64,000 bases of DNA from a virus, in the IMG/VR virus record IMGVR_UViG_3300022200_000019, positions 148,918 through 212,917 of that record, one strand, 5' to 3'. Numbering within the stretch: position 1 is the first letter of the stretch; each line of letters begins with the position of its first letter. The position numbers and the translations under genes are program-made. Of this stretch, positions 57,601-63,348 are shown piece after piece. The notes beneath the pieces are model-generated. The model did not search any database. It saw only the letters and a list, made by a program, of their open reading frames with translations, and was not told where the DNA came from.

Positions 57601-58479
57601 GGATACGATGAAAATACTCACGGTCAGGGTTTGCTAGACTTAGATCAAGCAACACGCCCAGTAGGTGATTTGGGTATTTCGCTAACTGGACGTACAGGAT
57701 CCGCTGTACAGATTTCTGGTAGTATTAGTGTAAACGGTGTTAATGATGCTGTATTAAGCAATATCTCAGCAGTAGACGACTTTGATCGAGACTTTGTTGT
57801 TGACTTGTCAGGTGCTAAAGTTGATCGCAAGATTAGCGTAGAATATGCAGAGCGTCAAAAGGACAATAACAGTTGGGCAGCAAGTATGTCTAATATTTCA
57901 ACCCGTAAGTCTGAATCAGTTCGTTTTGGTGCATCAGAAAATGCCAAAAACTTTGCAATTGGTTATGATCATAAAATCTTTGACACCAATGCTACAGTAG
58001 GCGTAAGTTATACCAAATCTGATTCAAATCCATGGATTGATATGTCTGGCATGTGGGGCGAAGTTAAAGGTGCTCGCACTACAGAACTTAACTTGACATA
58101 TGACTTCTCAGACAATGCATGGGTACAAGCAGGCGCAATGGATACACGCACTGACTTTAGCTCAGGACTTGTTACAGACGTTAGCAACGTGCGTTCTGTG
58201 TACGCAGTAGCAGGATATGACGCAGATAACTATAGCGTGTATGCTGGTATTAAACCTTACGCAGTAGATGGTTCAGTTACTATGCGACTGCCAACAAGCG
58301 TTGATACCGCAGGCGTTATGCACTACGACACAGTAAGCAGCAACATTCGTTCAACGGTAGAAGGGTATGCAGGGTTTAAGCACAACTATACCAAGGACAA
58401 TCATTCTACTACGTTTGTAGGCGTTGTTGATTCGGATGGTGATAAGCATTTAGGATTTAACTATCGCTACAAGTTCTAA
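54610..58479 (+). CDS. surface subtilisin-like protease with Thr-rich repeats and barrel-like end
   Basis: This 1289-residue protein has a signal and lipobox (ATLTGC, then GGGGGG). Residues about 128-620 are Thr/Ser/Val-rich repeats of 107 residues. A subtilase S8 domain follows: IMDSGIDQDHPEF (catalytic Asp), NGHGTHVAGIVA (His), VLTVSAGNQS (oxyanion Asn) and MSGTSMAAPVVAGA (Ser), about residues 710-985. The last 250 residues alternate strands and end in FNYRYKF, with terminal Phe as in outer-membrane beta-barrels. It thus looks like a lipid-anchored autotransporter-type protease of the host surface, very unusual in a phage. It has a consensus sigma70 promoter. Confidence 0.82.
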   Translation: MDFTKSKIAIAVATAATLTGCGGGGGGPQTRPSPIIEWGNGVYDPWLLTSSTDTTVNDTTEVDCRNDNYERNVWWEKIIDGVRTGIKGDLIRVETKTEEVCVNTTVSRYEDVETSESTVTRGTTTVETTYTDTTSVTTDVSGNTVTEVWRTYTDTTTTPVTTTTVTTTTRTTYYSNGTSSSEVIDSQTTQETSNDVTSSAREAELVSRTVTANLISSTLSSVDETTTTNGTPTSVTTYTDETRTLEDANGSTVTEVWRVYTTTVTTPVTTTVTTTVTRIDTYSDGRTIPETVSVTPVSSTANTTSTSTTEELLSSTTTPNVVSTSTSSADSVTTSTGTATTETTYVDDVRTSLDANGSTITETWRVYTDTTTTPVTTTTVTTITRTTVYTDGTSVTEPVSVTSADSTENTVTTSTREELQSRTVTPNVASTADSSSDVTSTSTGTATVTTTYVDDVRTSLDANGSTVTETWRVHTDTTTTPVTTTVTTTTTRTTTYTDSSTTSEVIDVSSTESVSNTVTTATREELLSSVTTPNVAGTSDSTSSSTTTTVSDPVFDRTVTNTDTRPDGVWTYYYDYWITTTTAVTTVTTTRTTTYTNGTTNSEVIDVTTTENVTTAETYTTRIVAPEATPADPSAPESNAGTVITQDNAPTLDYDPATYNYLTYYNSNYVGTPTAVDSNDPADFATVEADNGAVLDVNANYAYARGWTGKGSTVMIMDSGIDQDHPEFEGKIKYLWDAGYDTPYEDTNGHGTHVAGIVAANKNDTGMHGIAYDADLAIARITDTGYGNYYAIAALDWAKQYEDIVAANLSSNTVYPSSYRNAMTYQGDGVYTNSDATYGGVNYYNLENPATWAAAMPSELVLTVSAGNQSLGYVQNPATFATAVDADGNLLFDRRMLVVGNWNTSTQSVDGAKSGHVCKDYTVTCNDPYLTKDFYILAPGSQINSTYLNGEYKSMSGTSMAAPVVAGAVAIVHQLWPYMKGSNIAQLLLQTANKTITGYDENTHGQGLLDLDQATRPVGDLGISLTGRTGSAVQISGSISVNGVNDAVLSNISAVDDFDRDFVVDLSGAKVDRKISVEYAERQKDNNSWAASMSNISTRKSESVRFGASENAKNFAIGYDHKIFDTNATVGVSYTKSDSNPWIDMSGMWGEVKGARTTELNLTYDFSDNAWVQAGAMDTRTDFSSGLVTDVSNVRSVYAVAGYDADNYSVYAGIKPYAVDGSVTMRLPTSVDTAGVMHYDTVSSNIRSTVEGYAGFKHNYTKDNHSTTFVGVVDSDGDKHLGFNYRYKF
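54991..56470 (+). repeat. four 107-108-codon coding repeats plus a partial one
   Basis: Unit starts (TTYxD) are at 54991, 55315, 55636 and 55957, spaced 324, 321 and 321 nt. A partial unit begins around 56278. Each unit has TETWRVYT, a TTTTPVTTT run and a TREELLSSTVTPN-like piece. The nucleotide sequence varies while the protein pattern is kept. Confidence 0.8.
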
Positions 58480-58485
58480 TGATCG

Positions 58486-58493
58486 CATAAATA
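58486..58493 (+). promoter_or_regulatory. late promoter CATAAATA close to start
   Basis: CATAAATA lies 7 nt before the ATG at 58501 and opens the structural block. Confidence 0.7.
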
Positions 58494-58500
58494 CTACATT

Positions 58501-58785
58501 ATGCGAGCAACAGAATTAATAAGACACGTTCTAGATTTAATTGACAATATTGAGGCAACAAAAGGCCCCGATGTTGCAGTTAGTGTTACTAACATCACAA
58601 AAGAAGAACCCGAACCCGAAGCAGAATACGCAAACGAACCCAACGAACAGTATGCTCCGGTTAGTGCTGTGACTACTGATATGGGCGGCGGACCTAATAA
58701 GCCTAAACATCCTGCGGACCTTAGAGGCGATTCTCAAAGTCTTTATCCTACCATGCAGTATGATCCATACCGAGGACTACGATAA
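58501..58785 (+). CDS. small acidic late protein
   Basis: The 94-residue protein starts MRATELIRHVLDLIDNIE, which shares its first residues with the tagged proteins but lacks a clean LxE site. The middle is acidic and Pro/Glu rich (EEPEPEAEYANEPNEQ), the end Pro/Gly rich. It is a late gene by its promoter and is coupled by TAATG to the next structural protein. Unknown function. Confidence 0.6.
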   Translation: MRATELIRHVLDLIDNIEATKGPDVAVSVTNITKEEPEPEAEYANEPNEQYAPVSAVTTDMGGGPNKPKHPADLRGDSQSLYPTMQYDPYRGLR

Positions 58786-59888
58786 TGGCTACGGTAACAG
58801 TACAAAGTTTATTAAACACGGCTGTTTATGATTCGTATACTAGTATTACACTTACAACCAAAACTGTAGCACAACTTAAAGCAGATATTCAAACTGCTAC
58901 CGGTGTCGATGTTGACTGGTTTGATCTTGTATTAAACGAAACTGTACTTGTTGAAGGTAACACACTTTCCGTAGAAGGCGTCCAAGACGGCGACGCATTG
59001 CGCACACATAACAAAATTGCTCGTTTGTCGGATCGTGAAACTAAACAAAAAGCAAAATTAGCACTTGCTGCGCTTGATAGAATTGCCAGTGGCAAGTCAG
59101 GTGAATATGACATCACAGAATTACCAACACAGTATCGTGGTGATGTTGCTGTAGACAATCCTAATACCGGAGGATTATTAGAAGGTCGTCCGTGGTCAAC
59201 TAGCGGTATTGAAGAAACAAACTTGGTTATGTACTTAGATGGTCTTATTACATCTAGCGGTACTACCGTATATGATCAATCACCATTGGGCAACAATGCC
59301 ACACTGGTTGGGCCAACACACGATTCTTCAAACGGTTACTTTACGTTTGACGGTTCAAATGATTATATTCGTTCGTCAGATTTTAATGGTACGGCTGTTT
59401 ACAGCCCAGATACTTTCTCAGCAGGTGCGTGGGTATACCCAACAGCAGCAGGTGTGGTTGTAAGTATTGCCGACGCTAACTCGCCAGCAGGAGCAAGTTA
59501 TCATTACAGTAGTTTAGAAATGGTTGAGTCTGGTGGCAATCCAGTTCCGTACTTTGGATTATGGAACGGCACTAGTATCACATCGGATTCTGGAACAGCA
59601 CTAAGTTACAACACTTGGTATCATATGGTAATAACCTATAATGGAACAACACTAAAAGGCTATATCAACGGCAGCGAAGTTGCCAGTGCCAGTGTTACAT
59701 ACGATAGTCCTGCTGATGATGCTACCGGAGCACAATACTTCTTGTTTGGTGCGTCGGATATTACAAATATGGGCGATGGCACATATTTTAATGGACGTAT
59801 GGGCGAGATTCGGTTGTATAGTGCCGCACTATCGCCAACCGAAGTTGCGGATAACTATAACTTTACTAAATCACGTTACGGATACTAA
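58785..59888 (+). CDS. structural protein: ubiquitin-like N-terminus plus LamG-like domain
   Basis: The 367-residue protein begins with a ubiquitin-like beta-grasp pattern (residues 1-75: a strand pair, VAQLKADIQTATGVDVD helix, then LVLNETVLVEGNTLSVEGV and ALRTHN). A linker follows. From about residue 145 there is a concanavalin A/LamG fold (NLVMYLDGLIT, YFTFDGSNDYI, FSAGAWVYP, NTWYHMVITYNGTTLKGYINGSEV, GRMGEIRLYSAALS). LamG domains bind sugars, so it is probably a fibre or baseplate adhesin-like virion protein. Coupled to both neighbours. Confidence 0.75.
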   Translation: MATVTVQSLLNTAVYDSYTSITLTTKTVAQLKADIQTATGVDVDWFDLVLNETVLVEGNTLSVEGVQDGDALRTHNKIARLSDRETKQKAKLALAALDRIASGKSGEYDITELPTQYRGDVAVDNPNTGGLLEGRPWSTSGIEETNLVMYLDGLITSSGTTVYDQSPLGNNATLVGPTHDSSNGYFTFDGSNDYIRSSDFNGTAVYSPDTFSAGAWVYPTAAGVVVSIADANSPAGASYHYSSLEMVESGGNPVPYFGLWNGTSITSDSGTALSYNTWYHMVITYNGTTLKGYINGSEVASASVTYDSPADDATGAQYFLFGASDITNMGDGTYFNGRMGEIRLYSAALSPTEVADNYNFTKSRYGY

Positions 59889-61771
59889 TGGGTAACTTAA
59901 ACGACAACTCAACCAGTTATGTTCACAGTTATGAACCAAACACCAATGACCTCACAATGGCAATGGACTACAATGACGCAGGCGAACCTGCTATCCGCGT
60001 TAAGTCATATATTGAAGGGGATATCACAATTGAAGGCGACGTTAACATACCCGGTTCTGTTGAAATCAGTAATGACATAGGAAATCCTATTCCAGTAAGT
60101 GGTACAATTACAGCATTACAAGGAACAGATCCTTGGACTGTAGATGGCACTGTTAATATTGGCAACGAAGTAAGCATCAACGACGGCGGCAATAGCATTA
60201 CTGTAGATGTCAACGGAAATGTAACTGTTGTTCAAGGAACAACGCCTTGGACTGTAGATGGAACTGTTAATATTGGCACTATGCCTAATGTAACACTTAA
60301 CCAACCAATCGCAGTTACAGACAACGGCAGTAGTCTAACAGTAGATGGAACTGTGGCAGTCAGCAACTTCCCTGCTACACAGACAGTAGATGGAACTGTG
60401 AATATTGGCAACGAAGTAGCAATCAATGATGGTGGCAACAGCATCACAGTTGATGGAACTGTGGGCATCACTGGCGATGTAAATGTAACACAAGGAACAA
60501 CGCCTTGGACCGTGAGCGGCACAGTTACCGTACAAGAAACAGGATTTAACAGCACAGGTAATATTTCTGGATCTAGTGATGCATTCGGTAGGTTGCGTAT
60601 ATCGCAGCCACTTACACTTTTTGATAGTAGTCACAGGTACAGAGACAACAACCTATTTGCAGAAAGCACCAGCGGCGGTGGCTCTAGTTCTTTTAACGCA
60701 AATGCTGGTCTGATTGAAATGGATGTAGGCACAGCCAGCGGCGATGAAGTGCTTCGCGAATCAACAAAGGTAATGAGTTATCAACCTGGTAAGTCGTTGT
60801 TGATTATGAGTACATTTGTTTTTAATGAAGCAAAAACAAATCTTAGACAGCGTGTGGGATATTTCGGTAGTAAAAATGGAATGTATCTTGAACTGGACGA
60901 TAATGATCTGTGTTTTGTAGAACGCAGCAGCGTTACTGGTAGTGTCACTGAAACTAAGATTCCGCAGAGCCAATGGAATGTTGATACCATGGACGGATCT
61001 GCCGGCGCTGGCAATGTTAGCGGCATTACTCTTGATATTACCAAGGCGCAGATATTATGGATGGATATTGAATGGCTAGGACTAGGAAGTTCAAGAATGG
61101 GTTTTGTAATCAACGGGCAGTTTGTGGTTGCTCATGTTTTCCATCATGCTAATCTAATAGACAGTACATATATTACTACTGCTAGTTTGCCATTGAGACA
61201 AGAAATAACCAACACCGGTACAACAACAAGTGCAAGTAAGTCAAAACAAGTTTGCTCAACTGTTATAAGTGAAGGCGGCTATGAACTGCGTGGGCTTCAA
61301 CAAGCCGTGGGTACTCCTATAGCAACACCTCGAGATTTAGCACTTGCAGATACATACTATCCAATCATATCTATTAGGTTGAAGACTAGCCCAGACAGAC
61401 TAGATGCTATCGTTATTATGACTGCAATGAGTCTAATCGGTACAAGTAACAACAGTAACTACAACTGGCGTGTAGTAGCCACTGGAACAACAACAGGCGG
61501 CTCATGGGTAAGTGCTGGCATAGACAGTGCAGTAGAATATAACATAACAGGCACCAGTCACAGCGGCGGGCGTATTCTCGCTAGTGGATGGTTTCAAGGA
61601 AGTAATCAAGGTAGTTCAGTTGTTGATATTTTGAAAGAAGCACTATTTAAGTTTCAACTAGAGCGTGATAGTTTTGTGCCTGAGCCATACGAGCTGACAC
61701 TGGTTGTTGCTACAGACAATGCAGGTTCTGATATGTACGCTACTATCGACTGGGAAGAAATCAGTCGATAA
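59888..61771 (+). CDS. fibre-like structural protein with repeated beta segments
   Basis: The 627-residue protein has residues about 45-230 made of short beta repeats. WTVDGTVNIG or close variants appear four times, with INDGGNSITVD twice and GTTPWTV three times. Such repeats form beta-solenoid or triple-helix shafts. The later part is a globular domain (AFGRLRISQPLTLFDSSHRY, LRQRVGYFGSKNGMYLELDD, and others) seen in marine T4-like virion structural proteins. It probably forms a tail fibre or baseplate part that binds the host. Confidence 0.75.
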   Translation: MGNLNDNSTSYVHSYEPNTNDLTMAMDYNDAGEPAIRVKSYIEGDITIEGDVNIPGSVEISNDIGNPIPVSGTITALQGTDPWTVDGTVNIGNEVSINDGGNSITVDVNGNVTVVQGTTPWTVDGTVNIGTMPNVTLNQPIAVTDNGSSLTVDGTVAVSNFPATQTVDGTVNIGNEVAINDGGNSITVDGTVGITGDVNVTQGTTPWTVSGTVTVQETGFNSTGNISGSSDAFGRLRISQPLTLFDSSHRYRDNNLFAESTSGGGSSSFNANAGLIEMDVGTASGDEVLRESTKVMSYQPGKSLLIMSTFVFNEAKTNLRQRVGYFGSKNGMYLELDDNDLCFVERSSVTGSVTETKIPQSQWNVDTMDGSAGAGNVSGITLDITKAQILWMDIEWLGLGSSRMGFVINGQFVVAHVFHHANLIDSTYITTASLPLRQEITNTGTTTSASKSKQVCSTVISEGGYELRGLQQAVGTPIATPRDLALADTYYPIISIRLKTSPDRLDAIVIMTAMSLIGTSNNSNYNWRVVATGTTTGGSWVSAGIDSAVEYNITGTSHSGGRILASGWFQGSNQGSSVVDILKEALFKFQLERDSFVPEPYELTLVVATDNAGSDMYATIDWEEISR

Positions 61772-61773
61772 GA

Positions 61774-61803
61774 TTGACATAGAATACAAAAAGGTAGTAT
61801 AAT
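61774..61803 (+). promoter_or_regulatory. sigma70-type promoter of 61809 gene
   Basis: TTGACA (61774-61779), 18-nt spacer and TATAAT (61798-61803). Only 5 nt separate the -10 box from the ATG, so the mRNA should start at or about the start codon. Confidence 0.7.
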
Positions 61804-61808
61804 ACGGT

Positions 61809-61952
61809 ATGTTTTTAGGATTACTTACACTACTGCTGATAGCAACAATGTTACTGTTGCTGGAAACATTGGCTGGATTGAACCAGCGCAGGATTAACCT
61901 TCTGCTGCGGGGGTATCTGGAGTTTCTGGTGCCCGATATTCTTCAGGCTTAG
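61809..61952 (+). CDS. 47-residue membrane protein
   Basis: The frame MFLGLLTLLLIATMLLLLE, then LAGLNQRRINLLLRGYLEFL, has a hydrophobic helix at residues 2-18 and a basic region after it, so it is a likely inner-membrane peptide. It has a promoter just upstream. Its 3' part overlaps the minus-strand candidate at 61894. Function unknown. Confidence 0.5.
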   Translation: MFLGLLTLLLIATMLLLLETLAGLNQRRINLLLRGYLEFLVPDILQA

Positions 61953-62031
61953 GTTCGTTTTTTACAGGCATCCCTGATAAACGTTTAATATCTTTTAGCC
62001 AATCTGCGTAACGATCGTCGTCTTCACTCAT
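61894..62031 (-). CDS. 45-residue acidic protein, minus strand
   Basis: Found by hand: MSEDDDRYADWLKDIKRLSG followed by a Pro/Glu-rich tail ending PDTPAAEG. It has a good amino-acid make-up for a small phage protein. No consensus promoter or ribosome binding site is seen. It overlaps the 61809 gene tail to tail, so one of the two could be false. Confidence 0.5.
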   Translation of the reverse strand: MSEDDDRYADWLKDIKRLSGMPVKNEPKPEEYRAPETPDTPAAEG

Positions 62032-62068
62032 AAAAATACTTATCACAGCAAACTGATCTAAATAATTA

Positions 62069-62097
62069 TTGACACATAACTGTTAAAATGTTATAAT
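62069..62097 (+). promoter_or_regulatory. sigma70 promoter of phosphoribosyltransferase gene
   Basis: TTGACA (62069-62074), a 17-nt spacer and TATAAT (62092-62097) lie 7 nt before the ATG at 62105, so the leader is very short. Confidence 0.8.
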
Positions 62098-62104
62098 TAC
62101 TCAC

Positions 62105-62611
62105 ATGAAAGTAGAAAAAAATAAAGTCTTTTACACTTGGCAAGATGTACAGAGCATGACTCTGGATCTTATTCGCAGCATTGACGCTGCCGAATGGCGC
62201 CCAGATTATGTTGTTGGACTAACACGTGGAGGATTACACGCTGCTAACTTGATTAGTCAATGGTATAATATTCCTATGGAAACATTACGTGTTAGTTTGC
62301 GTGATCACGCTAACACAGAATCTAATGCGTGGATGGCAGAAGATGGTTTACAAACAGGAATGAAAATCCTCATTGTAGATGACATTAATGACTCCGGTGC
62401 TACAATTAACTGGATCAAGGATGATTGGCACTCAAGTGTATACAACGGCAATCGTGAAGCATGGGGCAACAACATTCGTTTTGCTACACTTGTAGACAAT
62501 AGTGCCTCAGATGCAGATGTTGAATATTGTTGTGTAGAAATTAATAAGTTAGATGATCCAGACCTGTGGATCGTCTTCCCTTGGGAAGATTGGTGGTTAA
62601 CACATGAGTGA
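62105..62611 (+). CDS. phosphoribosyltransferase
   Basis: The 168-residue protein has the PRPP-binding loop ILIVDDINDSGATINWI (acidic pair then SGAT) near residue 96, and VVGLTRGGLHAANLISQWYNIP as the conserved loop of type I PRTases. This family joins a purine or pyrimidine base to PRPP. Its resemblance is to xanthine/hypoxanthine-guanine enzymes. It could salvage bases or support 7-deazaguanine handling. Substrate not determined. Confidence 0.82.
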   Translation: MKVEKNKVFYTWQDVQSMTLDLIRSIDAAEWRPDYVVGLTRGGLHAANLISQWYNIPMETLRVSLRDHANTESNAWMAEDGLQTGMKILIVDDINDSGATINWIKDDWHSSVYNGNREAWGNNIRFATLVDNSASDADVEYCCVEINKLDDPDLWIVFPWEDWWLTHE

Positions 62612-62614
62612 CTT

Positions 62615-63328
62615 ATGCTATTACTAGCCGGTTGTAGTTTTATAGCTAATCCAGATCTTCCTGAAGTAGCGTTTGGTCGTGAAGTATGGGATAAAAAGTT
62701 AGTAAGAATAAATGCGTGGGGGGGTGCTGGTAACGCTTTTATATCAAGAGCCGTATTAGATAATCTCGATAAAGTTAACAATGTTCTTATATTGTGGACT
62801 GGTTTTTCTCGTATTGACATTGAACTCCCGGTGGAAATGGTAGATCAAGTTTCGAGTTATTACGAAGGTACACCTATTCATATTACCAATGATACTGTTT
62901 GGCTCCATAGTGGTGGGTTTGATGGAACGTGGTATAATTATAGTCGTACCAAATATGAAAAATACATCTATGAATATATTAAAAGTCAATACTTGCCGTG
63001 CAATTGGAATTACCTGAATAATAAAAATTTACGAATTATTGCCGGAACGTTGAATACTTTAGAACAACTGAATATTGAATACAAGTTTGGATTTATCTAT
63101 GACATTTTTTCAGACCATATCAGCGAACAACAGAGTTTAGGCAGTGCAGTTGATAGAAATAATCCATTGCTTAACTTAATCAATTGGGATAATTGTTTAT
63201 CTGAAACTCCGTACGATTTTTGTAAAGATCGTGGGCTATTGTCCGATGATCGATTCCATCCCACTAGAGAAGGTTATAACCAATGGTGGAATGCAGTAAA
63301 ACAAGATATTACATTTGACTTAACCTAA
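62615..63328 (+). CDS. SGNH-like hydrolase
   Basis: The 237-residue protein starts MLLLAGCSFIANP, block I with GCS instead of GDS. It has INAWGGAGNAFISRAV (block II/III), ILWTGFSRIDI, and block V DDRFHPTREGYNQWW with Asp-x-x-His. The Ser and His are present, but the Asp next to Ser is Cys, as in some degenerate members. It is the fifth SGNH-like protein here. It follows the PRTase by 3 nt. Confidence 0.65.
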   Translation: MLLLAGCSFIANPDLPEVAFGREVWDKKLVRINAWGGAGNAFISRAVLDNLDKVNNVLILWTGFSRIDIELPVEMVDQVSSYYEGTPIHITNDTVWLHSGGFDGTWYNYSRTKYEKYIYEYIKSQYLPCNWNYLNNKNLRIIAGTLNTLEQLNIEYKFGFIYDIFSDHISEQQSLGSAVDRNNPLLNLINWDNCLSETPYDFCKDRGLLSDDRFHPTREGYNQWWNAVKQDITFDLT

Positions 63329-63343
63329 AAAATAAAGTATAAT
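63315..63343 (+). promoter_or_regulatory. sigma70-type promoter of queE
   Basis: TTGACT (63315-63320), a 17-nt spacer and TATAAT (63338-63343), the last 5 nt before the queE ATG. It overlaps the end of the previous gene. Confidence 0.75.
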
Positions 63344-63348
63344 TAATT

